This document shows positions 47,389-60,214 of a stretch of DNA of 64,000 nt, piece after piece. Origin of the DNA: Chalciporus piperatus (taxonomy: Eukaryota > Basidiomycota > Agaricomycetes > Boletales > Boletaceae). A program made the translations under genes and the position numbers. The notes beneath the pieces are model-generated. The model worked only from the letters and a program-made list of their open reading frames with translations, was not told the DNA's origin and did no database searches. The DNA lies in contig JBBPTG010000061.1 in NCBI GenBank assembly GCA_038093975.1, positions 81,926-145,925 of the forward strand, written 5' to 3'. Position 1 is the first letter of the stretch. The number at the start of each line of letters is the position of its first letter.

Positions 47389-49306
47389 AGAAGGCCGACG
47401 GCGGCTACTCTCCTGATGCGGGTGTTTTCATTAATCCGCACTCATGGGGTCATCGATGGCACCTAGTGGAGTTAAATGGTAATTGGTCAGAAAGATTGAG
47501 GCTCACCACTGAATCTCAGTTCGTTATATCACTGCCCAAACTACCATGCGTCGCACCGACTAGACCGGAAGACACCGCGTTGCTGGCGATTGTATTGATT
47601 GATCCATTTTAACCACCAGCCGTCATCTAGATTCGCAATTCGAGGGTGGGCGTTGTCCTTGCAACGAACTTGGTCGGCGCGCAGTGTTTTTCCGATCAAA
47701 CCCGAAATCCCTTAAATAATGGGGCTCGTGACGCATCTGTGTTCTCTTCTCAGAGCCAAAAAAAATGGAAGCTGCGATCTGGCAGGGATGGTTTGGAGAT
47801 GGTCTTACTAAATTGGATGACCTTAGACTACAAGCACCCCAGATAAGTTAGGCGACACCTTGCCTTGTCCAGGGTTCGGTGCAGGTTCGACGGAGATATC
47901 CTGGACGTGCCTTGGGAAGATGCTCGCTCAAGTCTCGCCGCGTGTTCTGTGCTGGCGGTTGCAGCGTGAATTACACCTGCCTGTTGTTGGGAAGGGCGGG
48001 ACATTGCCTGGTGTACTGGAATGGTGAGGCAGTCAGTGACATGCTCTCGCCACTCGTCGAACAAGACTGGATGCCGTACAGCACACATACTCTATCAGAA
48101 TGTATATTTTGTCAGCCGAGTGACACTGCATCAGACTGCATCCTCCCCATGGATGATGCGAACGTACAATCTGAATTTGGGTGTCGAAAAACAATGTCCG
48201 CGCGCTCGTGGATCGTTTGCTGTTCAAGTTCGGTGGCGGAGTACAAAAAAGTGTTTCACTCAAACACGAAGCGCTGATACGTTAGCTTCACGGAGCAGAG
48301 TGGGTGGGGAGAATGCAAGAGCCACGTATTTGCATTCTGATGGGATAAGTCATTATCTGAGCCACGAGATTGAGGGTTGCGCGTTGGTTGAAAGCTGGCT
48401 ACCAAGAAAGGGAAAACACGCGTGCCTGGGGCATTTGACCAACGGCAATTTAGCACGACCATCATGCCCAATGCGGAATAAGCGGACCCTGGAAACAGGA
48501 TAGTACTCGCGAGAAAAGGTGATTTAGACTGACATAATTGATCAAAGCAAGTGGAACCCGGCAAGTTGGTAGCCGCTCGATTGTCAGGAGGCAGGGTATC
48601 GCCTCCGAGATCTTTCACTTGCCAGCACTGCAATGGCTCCGAAGTGTGTGCTCGGAAGTAATTGCGGATTAGGATAATCGACTTCTATTAATTTGAACAC
48701 AGCGAGCGAGCTGGGAGCATTGCAATGCGGGCCCATCATGCGCACACATCGGGGGGGGGGCATGATGTAGTTGTGGCGATGTTCAAACCTGGGCTAGTGT
48801 CAACGGAACCAAGGAGCTTCGTGCGCTGATCCACGCAATGGGTTGCTGGAAGTGTCATTGGTTCCCCTTTTAGTTCACTCCTGTCCAACTTGGTTGACTG
48901 GCAGTGCTGAAAAGGGGTTGGCCGTTAAGCTCTTTAACTCACGGTCTGGCCAAGATTGGATAAGCTTCCACATGTGCGCGGACAAGTTGTGGCGGTTGTT
49001 GAAAAGTAGCCGCGACGGGCAACGGCAACGTGGCCGTAAATAGCAAGCGTACTAGTAGGCACCCGGCTGCTTGGATCGATGTATATTCAAATCAGACATT
49101 CAACGCGAGATCAGTCAGTAATCTCAGATCTGTCACCCAGTTGATCGTCTTTGATCGTGCGACTGGGGTGCGAGGGCCCTGATCTCCCCTCTCCCGCAGC
49201 TGTTTCATATATATATCACCATCCTCCTGGTCTTGACAGCTTTCCCTTTCCCCTCCTCATCACCTTCCTAAGTGCGCTTCCCGCCCTTTCCCCAACGGCG
49301 ACACCC
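47389..49306. other. Gene-poor stretch, probably including the SSN6 promoter
   Basis: No gene is supported. A run of ten G lies near 48751-48760. A long upstream region is usual for a global regulator such as SSN6, so the right-hand part is probably its promoter and leader. Confidence 0.4.
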
Positions 49307-52300
49307 ATGTCCCACAGACACGTCCCTCGTCAACCCGACCGGGATGTGCGTATGCATGAACCCTCACACTCACACCCCCACGCCCTCGTCGCTCACCCTC
49401 TCCATCCTGCTCCGTCACATCCTCCCCATCTCAACGGCTCGTCAACTCTTCCGTCAACCCCTGCAATTACGAATGGCAATACCCACCCTCATACGGCGGC
49501 TGGCCCAATCGTCTCTCCCGTCGTGGTGCCGAATGTACCTCAACCAAATGGTATTGCCCCGACTTCGTCGAGTACTATCCATAAGCTCGCTGTAGCCAAC
49601 GAGCAAACATGGCTTCTCATTGGTCCGTCCGCTTTCATTTTTCCGTTCGCCACCAGGAGCTCAAATTTCTCAGGCCGTGTCGCTGAACAGATGGGCGATC
49701 TCGAACATGCCATCACAGCATATGAAAACGCACTACGGCACAACCCGATGTCCCTTTCAGGACTTACTCAAGTGGCGGGTATCGCTCGGATCAAGGAAAA
49801 CTATCCAAAGGTAGGTTGAAGAATCATGGCAATCTTGTCTCAAATCCCGAGGAATCCTGTCCGTTGCGGTGGCCGGACATTTTTTTCCTCTTCCAATTTT
49901 TTCTTGTATTTCATGTCCCAGATCCGAGATCCCGATCTCGATCTTCACGTGCTCGGTTGCTGATGTCACGTCATTCCCTTTTAGGCAATTGAATACTTTC
50001 AACGCGTGCTCCAACTCCAAGAAGACAACGGCGAAGTCTGGAGTGCCCTCGGTAATCCTTTCCCAACACATACACCGCGGCACGTTGTAATTTTCTTTCT
50101 CCTTTAGGTCACTGCTACCTCATGCAAGATGACCTCCAGAAGGCGTACTCGGCGTATCAACAAGCGTTATATCTCTTACCAAACCCCAAGGTACGACATG
50201 TGTTCGTTACAGCAGGCCACCCTTTCATTGTCTTGTGCAGGAGGATCCCAAGCTGTGGTATGGTATCGGCATACTCTACGACCGATATGGCTCCTTGGAT
50301 CACGCCGAGGAGGCGTTTGCGTCCGTCCTGAAGATGGACAAAGGTTGGTCTTTATACCTGTCAACTTAGGCACTGTTATGTACTCATCAAGTAGAGCTAG
50401 ATTTCGACAAGGCAAACGAGATCCTCTTCCGTCTCGGTATAATATATAAGCAGCAGGGAAAGTACGAGGAATCGCTTTCCTGCTTCGATCGTATTCTGCG
50501 AAACCCTCCCAGTCCCCTCGCGCATGCGGACATCTGGTTCCAGATCGGCCACGTCTACGAACAACAAAAAGACGTGAGCCTTCTTAACTTCGTTTCAAGT
50601 TTTTTTTTGATTAACATCTACCCTTAGCATGTTCGTGCAAAAGACGCATACGAACGTGTCGTTGCCGATAACTCTGGGCACGCCAAGGTCCTTCAACAAC
50701 TCGGTTGGTTGTACCACCAGGATGGCTCCTCGTTCCAGAACCAAGAACTTGCAATTCAATATCTCACCAAGAGCCTCGAAGCCGGTGTGTTGCCTCTTTT
50801 CATCCGTGAAGCACCACTGATCACTCTTGGTAGACCCCTCTGATGCCCAAAGCTGGTATCTCCTCGGCCGCGCCTATATGGCAGGTCAGAAATATAATAA
50901 GGCATACGAAGCCTACCAGCAGGCGGTTTACCGTGATGGGCGAAACCCAACGTTTTGGTGCTCCATCGGTGTGCTGTACTTCCAGATCAACCAGTTCCGG
51001 GATGCGTTGGATGCGTACTCGCGCGCTATCCGCATTAATCCGTATATTTCCGAAGTCTGGTTTGATCTCGGCAGCCTCTACGAGAGCTGCAATAACCAAA
51101 TATCCGATGCCATTGATGCTTACGCTCGCGCTAGCGAGCTTGACCCTGGCAACCCCGTCATCTCGCAGCGTCTGCAATTGCTCAAGAATGCGCAAGCGAC
51201 GGGAGGTCAACTTCCGGCAGCACCGGGTCCCCAGGACGTCCACCCCACAGCCTATGCAAGCGCCGTAGTCCCCCCTCCGGGTTTGACAGGACCACCGCTT
51301 TTGCTGCAGTCCACGTCACTGCTTTCTTCACGTCCTTTATTCAGGTCGGACTCGCGAGGACCTGCTAGCGGAGACAATGTCCATCTACCTCCACCGCCTG
51401 CGCCAGTCGCTGGTCGATCTTCGCCCGGACCATTCAGAGGTGGTCCTCCACCCGTCGTCCTCGATGAGACGCGCCACCTACCATCTCACACCCCGTTGGC
51501 TCCTATGGACGTGGATCGTCCGCTTCATCACCGCGACTTTTCAGGTCCCCGCGAGGGTCTGACGCGCGGGCCCGCCGGGCACCAAAACTTGTTGCTTCAT
51601 CATCCTGTCCCTCAACAACAAGTACCCACAGAAGAGTTGCGTTCGTCACCTGCTCACGCCGCTGGTGGACACTCTCAGGAATACTTCAACCGTCCAATTC
51701 GTGATACGTCGACGTCTGCGTCACCCCCTCCCCCTCCGCGTGTTCGCTCCCCTGGACCCAGTTTCCCAGTGTATCCCCATTCGAGCCGCCAACCTATTGG
51801 TCCCGCACAACCGAATGCACCACGCTCCCCCCCTCCTTACGCTCGCGAGCCCCATCGCCAAGGTGAGCGCGAAATGCCTTGGGAACGCCGTGGCCCCCAC
51901 GCGGAACACCACCGTGATTGGGAACGCGGGCGCCCGGAATATCCTGGGCATCCTTCCCAGCAACCATATTATGCGTCTCGTTCACCTGTCCCTCATCATC
52001 GTGCGGCGAGCCCAATGGAAACTTCCCCTCGTTCCGCCCACCCTTCGCGTGCGTATTGGGAGTCAAAACCCATCAGCGGTCCCCCTCACCCTCGCTCGCC
52101 TCCGCCACCGCCGGGACCTTCCTCATCCTCCGAGAATGGACACTGGCGGTACGACCCCGCAAGATTCGATGCGCGCGAGAACCCCAGGCAACCAGATCCA
52201 GTGATGGAACGCAGGCAATCTATGGCGATGGCAACATCTCCCGAAACAGCTCCTCGAGGCCCTCACCACGCGAGCAGCACAAGCAGCATGCGCTTGTCAG

Positions 52301-53334
52301 AATCACCTAGTTCGACCCCGGCGCCTGACGGTAAAGCTCGCAGGGGGAAGCAGATAAGGGAAAAGGATTCTGACACCCAGAGCATGGCGGGCTCCACCCC
52401 AGGAGATCTGCCGAAGAAAGAACGCAAGAAACGGCAGCGTCGCCCCAAGGACGAGTCAGGACAGCCGAACTCCGCTGGGATCCCAGCAACCTTCAAGGTT
52501 GGTTCGTTTTCTGCCAAGGAAGGTCAAGAGACATCGAGCTCGAACGGCTCGGGCAGCCGCTCGTTGCAACCCTCTCCGACGAGCGCTACTCCTCTCCCCC
52601 CATCTCGTGTCGTGGATGAGGATTATGACGAAGGAGTGGCTGATGCCCTCGTTGGACTTTCCCGATATCGTGCTCCCGACTCGGTTGCTCCAGCACACGG
52701 TGCAGCGATGCACTCGCCTACTTTGTCCAATGGTAGTAGACACACCGCAACGTCTCCGCGGCCGGCGATTTCCCATCGTGGGTCTGTCTCAACATCTGGT
52801 AGTCGTCCCTCACCTCCTTCAGGCACAGCATCCCTTAAGCGTCCGTTGAGTCCTAGTGTTGATGAGCTGGACAACAAGCGGACGCGAGTGGAGCAGACGA
52901 ACCGCGGCCCCACGTCCCCAGGCAGAAATACACCTATCCTGTCTTCGCGACCCTCACCGATTCCTTTCCGTACACAACCTACATCGCACTCTCCCGAGTC
53001 CCGTCAGCACGCTGAAGGGGGGCATCCTTATCCACCCAGCCCGCCCTCGATCTCCGTCTCTTTACCGCCTCATCCACGTCCGATTGGTGCTGGTCACGGC
53101 TCTCACACCAGCTCGTCCGCGCCAATTGCTTTGCCTCCGATTGCAACCTTATCGCCCGCATCCACAGCTCCTTCCCCAACGGATGACCGAATGGTAATCG
53201 ATCGTCCTTCACCCACTCCTCCGTCAAGGGGGAAATTAGCTGATGTTATGAACCCCGCTGCCGGGTCTCCTACTGCCCGTCCTGTGGCATCGCCTCCTCG
53301 TTTGCATGAAAAGAAGGATCCTTCTCCTGCCTAG
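49307..53334 (+). CDS. SSN6: Ssn6/Cyc8 TPR general transcriptional corepressor
   Basis: Ssn6 (Cyc8) with Tup1 is brought to promoters by many DNA-binding repressors. The start MSHRHVPRQPDRDVRMHEPS at 49307 leads through a His/Pro-rich segment to KLAVANEQTWLLI. About ten tandem TPR motifs follow: GDLEHAITAYENALRHNPMS, AIEYFQRVLQLQEDNGEVWS, LGHCYLMQDDLQKAYSAYQQ, LWYGIGILYDRYGSLDHAEE, QGKYEESLSCFDRILRNPPS, YLTKSLEADPSDAQSWYLLG, and so on to AIDAYARASELDPGNPVISQ. The C-terminal half, encoded by one large exon from 50827, is disordered and rich in Pro, Ser and His. The TPR part is cut by several short introns that keep frame; the stop is at 53332-53334. Confidence 0.95.
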
Positions 53335-53821
53335 TCCCTTTTTTTTCATCCTGCGATATACTTCCCATTGGGCCTACCTAGTGTTCCTCTAACTTGATAT
53401 CTGACGAACATTATATGCCCTATTGCACTCATACGAACCAAACACTTATGTATCAGCCGCATCAGCCGCACATATGTACATTGTAGCTCGCTCGCATTCG
53501 TATAGAATTGAATATTGATTCTTTTACTCACCGTGTTTTGTTTGCTCACGGACTGTTTGAAATCGCGCTTCCTCGACGTATTCCCATCCGTAACTAATTT
53601 TGACATCGGCAGAGTTTTTGGGTGACGAGCACAATTACGCACAAGGTCGACCATCTACCATCAACATCAACACCTTGACCTCGTGCACATCCAACCTTTG
53701 ACCTTACCCAACGCCTCAGTTCCAGACTTCTAGGCCTATACTATTACTACCCGTGGCGAACTCACACCAAACAGTCACGCCGACGCTCGCCGTTTCGAGC
53801 CTCGATGTATCCTGGACCCTC
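53335..53821. other. Intergenic between SSN6 and ERF4
   Basis: It holds the 3' end of SSN6 and the promoter of ERF4. The ERF4 frame is open upstream to 53753, but the first ATG is at 53822. The ATCAGCCGCA direct repeat at about 53453-53471 is the only notable pattern. Confidence 0.5.
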
Positions 53822-55598
53822 ATGACATCCGCCGAGCACGTTCAAATGGAAACGGAATCGAATCAAAAACCTCTGGCATCCGGATCTTCTGGAGCTCTTA
53901 TTTCTCCAAGCGAACGGGTCGTTGACGTGGGTGACAGTGTTGTGAACGTGGGAGGTGAAGGTGCTTCTGTGTCTCGCTCCTCTGCTTCTGTGGCGTCTCG
54001 CTCGCGATCACCATTGCCTTCGAACTCGCACTCGAACTCGCGGTCTCGTTCACACTCGCACTCACCCTCACGGTCGCGGTCGAGGTTGTCGTTGCAGATG
54101 GCGCTTGGACCTGAGCAGGAGCATTCGTCAGCGGCGACGTCGTGGACATATCCGGAGGGCGTGGATGGAGAACGAGTAGGTGATACTGAGGAGGGAAAGC
54201 AGAGGGTGAGCGAGGAGAAGGAGGAGGTGAGTGGGCATCGGGTGAGTGAAGAGGATCGACGTTGGATGCGGGATGCGGGTTTGATGAGTGGCGAGGGTGG
54301 GGAGGGGGGACGCGAACGCGAACGTGTGGGGATTGGGGACAGAGGGGTGGAGATGATTGAGTTGGAGGAAGGGGTGACGGCGGGTGCGAGGCGGGGGAGG
54401 GTGGAGGTGCTGTCGGTCGTGGACGAGGTGCATCCACGCGTCGAGGGTGTGGCTAGTGCGGAGGCGGACGAAGCTGGGGAAGAGGAAGATCTCGCGGACG
54501 GGTGGCATCCACTTCGAGAAAACGGGAAGGCGCGGTTGCAGGATGAAAGCGAGAGCGGGGAATATGGGGACACAGGCTCCGCACACGCACTGGAGAGCAT
54601 ACACGGTAGTGACCGTTTATCGGATACGGAGGAAAAGGATCTGTCGCGATTCAAGTCCTCTGGGTCGCGGAAACCGGATCATCTGCGTCTCGAGTTCAAG
54701 CCAGCATCACCTCAGCCTTGGGACGATGTTGAACCGCCTGCCGATAATGAGATGTTCATGTCGGATTATTATTCGACGCTCACTTCCAAGAAGTTTAGTA
54801 CGATGCAGAAGAGGTGTGTCTCCTTTTGTCCTTGTTGATTTCATTCTTGCCCTCAATCCTTACTCGATCATGTTTTTTCGGTGCTAACTTTCGCCTCTAG
54901 TCGCCGACGTCCGTTGATCCCTCACTCGTCGTATTATTTCGGACCGCCGCCACCTGGTTCGGCGTATGGCAGTGCTCCGGTCGGTCAAATAGGCGTTCAC
55001 CATCCACGCGAAATAGTTCGCGTCGAGCGGGATTACGGTGGCGGGGAGCTAATTCAGTTTTCTCCCGTATATCCTATCGAGCTCGAGGGACGGGCGAGTA
55101 GTTTCTTGCCACTCATTCATGTCGATGAAATGCTGATGATTCACCAATGGTAGATAACACCGACACAGTTTCACCATACGATAAACGATATCAATGAGAT
55201 CTTGATATCCGCTCATAGCATCTCACACTCGCTCGTATACAACTTCCTCGCGGTGTTCAGTCTGCAACTATCTACTCTAATCCTGACGCCGCATTATACA
55301 AAGGTGAGTGATGAGGCCTGGTATGTGGCGACAATTTCTGAGGGGATACGTTGATATAGGAAATGCGGCGGTTGAAAGGGAAGATCGAAGAACTAAATGC
55401 CCAGCTGTACCATCCCGTTGGACTAAACATTCTTTGGCCGCAAAAGGTTGCTTTTCTATTTGTGAGTCTTCGTCTTCCATGAACCCGTCCGCGATGAATT
55501 GATCACATCATCGCTCTTTCGGCAGTTGGAAATCGAATATTATGTGAGTGTTCGTTCCGTGATGAGCGAAGAGTGTTCCACTGACATGCCCTCAGTGA
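53822..55598 (+). CDS. ERF4: Erf4-type subunit of the Ras palmitoyltransferase (golgin A7/Erf4 family)
   Basis: Erf4 stabilises the DHHC enzyme Erf2 at the ER, which palmitoylates Ras. The first ATG is at 53822 (MTSAEHVQMETES). About 300 residues are disordered, with Arg-Ser repeats and long acidic stretches. The conserved domain starts near PREIVRVERDYGGGELIQFS and PVYPIELEGR, continues ITPTQFHHTINDINEILISA, HSISHSLVYNFLAVFSLQLS, EMRRLKGKIEELNAQLYHPV, GLNILWPQKVAFLF and ends LEIEYY. The intron after EGR uses a GC donor (CGG|GCGAGT, 55094-55153). The final intron (from GTGAGT) ends with CTCAG directly before TGA, so the last exon contributes only the stop codon. Without it the frame would run on to 55864. 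Confidence 0.88.
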
Positions 55599-57123
55599 TA
55601 CCACGTCTTGAATTGGCCGCCCTCTATTCTATGCTGCGGGACAATTGGCATATGCCCTTCAAATCACCGTCCTCACTCGACATTGTTTGTTCTTTTTTTT
55701 TGCACTGTCAGTGTATATCGGTCCTCTCGTTTATTTCTTCCTTTAGCTCTCACTCGCACTCCCTCTCTTTATATATTCACTTGAAAATATTATCAGATTC
55801 CTTCAATGTAATCTATTTTTTTCGGCATACTTTGCTCTCTGTCTCTTCGCGTTTTCATTATTGAACATGGCTGCGGAAGCTTCTTCGGAGCTGAGACTCA
55901 AGCTAAGTACCGTACAAGGTTTACAAGGTTTCTGCCACCTGTAATTCATGGGAAAGCAGTGCAGCCCCCTGAGGAATAACTTAGAGTGTAGTAACTTGTA
56001 CACAACCAAGCCATGTTACATCCTGTTATATACATCGAAAACAACAGCATCAAATTAAAGATACTCTCACAGACAAAACTACAATGACATGGAGTGGACT
56101 TGCAAGGGTATGAGCAGAAGGCAGGGCATCACCGGTGTGCGTGTGAATTACATGCTGATGGTACCTCGTTAACGTTTTACAGTTCGCGTCACTTGCCAAA
56201 GAAAGTATTGGACGATGCCATGATGAGTCCCGTCCCGAGCTTGATGTGCTTCAAATGACTCCTCCGGTCCCAGTGGTTTGTTTTGAATAGGCGCTATGAA
56301 GGGGATGAATATATGTGCTAACTCATGGTGAGAAATATGAACCTGGGATCCTGAGGCCGACTCGAGGCCAACAAGTTGAACAACCAGATGGACTTGGGCG
56401 AAGCCTGTTTCTGCCGACGCCAGTCAGCGGTTCCTGAGTGTCACGATGACAAGAAACTTGGAGCCCTCGAGACGGCTAAGTATCACCGATCAGTGAGTCC
56501 TGACAGGATGGGGGACAACTTGTGTATTTGGAATTCGTAACATGTACATGTCAACGAGTTGAACCACCGAGACAACTTGAAAAGTTTCTACCCTCGTCGT
56601 CGTGCGGCATGGATTAGAGTAACGATAATGCGTATAGATTGGGTAGCCGATCTCCGACGGGTGGTGGCATCGTGCGTCGATGAAGCGTTTTGCGTAGATT
56701 GAGCGAACGATGGAGCCGTCGGGGATGGTTTTGAAATTTGTGCGGTGAGGGAAATTGCCGAGCGGGTGGAACATGTTACATGTCGCAGTTGTTTCAGAAT
56801 GAACGTGCTACGGCCAACGCGGCAGAGTTTTGAGTCCGAGTGAGGCTATCAGAACACTGCGTTGCCAATCGGGTCATCGTCGTTCACGGCACCGCACAAG
56901 ACAACGACAGAGACGGAGGAGGTCAGTCATGCCGGACATACGCAATACGGCTCGATGTAAAATAAACAGAAAATAATAAAGATATTGTTGATATTAACTC
57001 GATAAGGCTGACATCTGTCAATCCGGGGTGTGACGACGACAAGGAGCAAACTGAATCACTGAATCAACGTCGCCTGGTCGTACCTCTTGCGTACCTCTTG
57101 GTTGTACCTTCATCCCCTTCTCG
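55599..57123. other. Intergenic, 1.5 kb
   Basis: No gene is supported. It contains the ERF4 3' region, T-rich runs near 55686-55697 and the probable promoter of the Yap1-like gene. A tandem ACAAGGTTT (55914-55932) and a CGTACCTCTTG repeat (57077-57099) were seen. Confidence 0.45.
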
Positions 57124-59121
57124 ATGAACTTCTCATCCCAAAACTCCCTCTGGGATGTCACTCAGGCCCCCTCTCAGTTCTCACAACTACCAGACGACGA
57201 CTTTCTCGCTCTCCTTCAGAAACAGTTCCCTACCACCAACAACAACGAGAACGACTCCGCTGACCCCAGTATAGACCCTCAGTCCCTACCATCCGATGAC
57301 AGCAGTCCAAGTCCACCAAGTCACCACGACTCTGCTTCCCGCCGTCAGTCAATACACTCTCGTCTAAACGACACAGACGAGCCCGCGCTGAAGAGAAAGG
57401 CAAGCGACGACGATATGCAACCTGGTCCGAGCTCAAAGAACCAGCACACCGGTCCGTATCGCTATCTCCCCTGTTCTCTTCCTTCTTACCCCCCTCATCC
57501 AGACGACGATCCAAATCCTGCCAAAAAGCAACAGCCATCGAGACGAAAGTCGACCGGACACCCTCAGGTTAGTTCCCGCCACACGAGCGCTCCCCCTCTC
57601 TTATCTCTCCAACAGCAAGACGAGACACGGCTTCTCAAGCGCAAGGAACAAAACAGAGCTGCCCAGCGTGCATTCCGTGAACGCAAAGAGAAGCATGTCA
57701 AAGACGTAAGTCTCCCCCGCTCATTCCCCCTCACCCGTCCCCCAACCCTCTTTCAGTTGGAGGATAAACTCGCCGCGCTTGAGGCAAAAAACGACGAAAC
57801 AGAGACGGAAAACTCAAATCTTCGGGATCTCCTATCTCGACTGCAACAGGAAAATCTTGCTTTGAAACAGGCCCAATTCACATTCTCTGTACCAAAGCCT
57901 GCCCCTGTTCCCACTCCGGCTCGAGATACACCAGTACAGCAGACATCATTTAGTTTCTTTGGAACTCCTTCCCCCTTCCCCCCACCATCCGGCCCATCTC
58001 AGACATCTCCAAAGCCACCCACATTTGGTTCAGAGATCGACTGGAGTTCACTTACCACCTTTGATCCATCCATGCTCAACATCCTCGACGAGCCTCATGA
58101 GGTTCCAATGCAAACAGATACTTCCCCTTCACCCTATGGCCAATATGCTTTGCCACAGGCCTATAAGACCATCGCCAACAATCCGTTGTTCATGTCCTTC
58201 ATCGATGAAACCCCGTCGTCACAGCCGACCAATACCACCGCCACCCCTAACTCTTTCGATCATTTTACTTTCAACTTCCCCTCGTCCACGAATTCGTGGG
58301 CCCCCACAGCTCAGTCACCCTCGTTCTCTCAAAACCATGTTCAGAACGATTTCCTGCACCAAAATCATAGTCTTGACGAGTTGTTCGGTGGGAACTTTAT
58401 GAACAATCAGTCTCCTCTTGATTTCAATGCACTCGTCGACAGCACTTCGATGTCACCAATAACACATGCACATGCTAACGGTGTCAAGCCCCCTTTGTCG
58501 TCTCAGCAACCATTGATATCACCAACTTCCAATTCAAACAACTCGCCGCCGTCATCAGCGAGCACGTCTAACTCTCAAAGTCCATTTAGCTGGGCGACAG
58601 TTTCGCAAACAGGAGAAAGTTCGCCATCTGCGTCCGAGTCGATGCCGAGTGGCAATAATCCAGCCGTGACTCGCCCGCTTGTGTTGAGTCGCCAAGACAT
58701 CGCAAAGCACATCGCTGCAGGCGGTCCATCGCCGTTTACTGATCTCGCCAACCCGGGGCTCCGTAAGATGCACGACACGATTGGGGGCGAAGTGGTGGCC
58801 TGTCAAGGCACAAAGTTCCCGAGGACCAAGGAGAGTCCGGACAACATCGAGGTGCTCAAAGCATGGCGATGTATGACGCAGGATCCTCATTTCAAGGTGT
58901 GTGCTCCTGACTTGGAGGTGTGGCCTATCTCAACTCACTCGACCGCCTAGGACGCTGATATCAACGAATTGTGTGCTGACCTTACGAAGAAAGCTCGATG
59001 TGACGGGACGAAAGTGGTATTGGAGCCTGAAGGCGTGCATCAGATTTACGAAAAGTTCAAGTCGAAACTGCAACTGCAACCGCCACAATTATCAATGTCA
59101 TTATCACAGGAGCAACGATAG
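57124..59121 (+). CDS. YAP1: Yap1/Pap1-like bZIP transcription factor (oxidative stress)
   Basis: An AP-1-like factor of the fungal redox response. Five exons. The basic region reads RLLKRKEQNRAAQRAFRERK, with the Yap signature NxxAQxxFR, followed by the zipper LEDKLAALEAKNDETETENS then LRDLLSRLQQENLALK. A long Ser/Pro/Asn-rich middle follows. The C-terminal cysteine-rich domain is VVACQGTKFPR, then LKAWRCMTQDPHFK, then, after the last intron, DADINELCADLTKKARCDG; in Yap1 these cysteines mask the Crm1 export signal when oxidised. The end at 59121 rests on splicing intron 58897-58950; unspliced, the frame stops at 58950. Introns 1 to 3 (51, 48 and 51 nt) are stop-free multiples of three. Confidence 0.9.
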
Positions 59122-59434
59122 CTCATGGCCGTCGGACGGGGCTTGGGCTGGTTGTACCTTTATTACTCGCATATCTCTCGGTATCTTACTATCTCTCTAC
59201 CTTCATCCCCCCCGTCCCTGTCCCTCGTTTCAGTTTTTCTCTCTCCCATCCTGGTTGTCTGTATCAAGTTATCTGCTGCTTTTTCAACCATTAGAAGCAG
59301 TTTGTTCTTCGTCACAATCCTATCCTCCCATTCCTATGGTTTGCTGGTCCCGTTGGTCGGTATTTTTTTTGTATACACTAAGTACCACGTATTTAAATCA
59401 GAAGTCCCCGAAACACGCCAAAGGAAGCCGGAGA
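59122..59434. other. 3' flank of the Yap1-like gene
   Basis: T/C-rich sequence without a supported gene; probably the 3' untranslated region of the bZIP gene and the promoter of the next one. Confidence 0.45.
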
Positions 59435-60214
59435 CATGTCCGGTCACAGCGAGACGCCGCCCCACGATGATAACAACGCGACGGCGCCATCCAACGAAGT
59501 CGAAGAGCCAGTTGCAAGGGAGGAATATGTTGCGATCCACAATACATCTCGAAGGACAGACAAGATCAACAAGTAATGAGAGACCTCTTCATTACCATCC
59601 GTCATTACTTTGCGAACCCTGGAATGGTTCAACGATTGATGATGCCGCGAAGTCATACCGAGCTTGCTGCTTGGTTGATGGCCGGGAACAAGTGCTCCAA
59701 GAACACGAGGTGAGTATGGTCCATGCGTGATCGATTCCTCCTCGTTGGTGAGGATGATGTCGGTGCCAACCAAGGGTACGTACGAATCGTTATAATGCGA
59801 GAAGCTGGTGTGTGTCGACGATCCTCCAACGCCTTGGTGTGAAAGTGATCAAGAATCCCAGTGAGCAGAGCATATTGAGAGTCGCAATGTCGTCGGGGGT
59901 GATGGTGGGTCCGAGCTTCGGCGATGGAATGTTGAGGACGGCGTCCAAGTCGGCCGGACGGTGCGAACACAAGGTTCCGTGTTTTGGAGATCGGACATCA
60001 TACCAATCAGGTGGTTGCGGTCGACCTGTCCAGTGACTCGATGCGAATTGCATCTGAACGGACGATCGCACCGTTCGAATTTTCAGGATCACGACGGTCC
60101 AGAGCCTTCTTCGGTGTCCTCCAACGTCAGGACTCAGGAGTACTCTCCAACCAGAGATGGGCCGAAGCTGAGCGCTGAAACCAAGTTGTTTACAATTGAT
60201 TGTTGGACTTGACG
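59435..60214 (+). CDS. Uncharacterised protein, gene model uncertain
   Basis: Protein-like segments change frame several times. They are MSGHSETPPHDDNNATAPSN (59435); NERPLHYHPSLLCEPWNGST then IDDAAKSYRACCLVDGREQV; RYNARSWCVSTILQRLGVKV then IKNPSEQSILRVAMSSGVMV and GPSFGDGMLRTA; and DHDGPEPSSVSSNVRTQEYS. They can be joined in phase only with weak donors: GTTGCA (49-nt intron), GTGATC near 59729 (48 nt) and GTCCAG (59 nt). An alternative start is at 59527 (MLRSTIHLEGQ). Either this is a real gene with poor splice sites, or a decaying gene with frameshifts. I do not recognise the family. Confidence 0.4.

Noticed and set aside
53863..54654. Long minus-strand frame of 263 codons
   Set aside because: It is antisense to the low-complexity Ser/Arg/Glu part of ERF4; its Ser/Pro-rich product is what the complement of such sequence gives.
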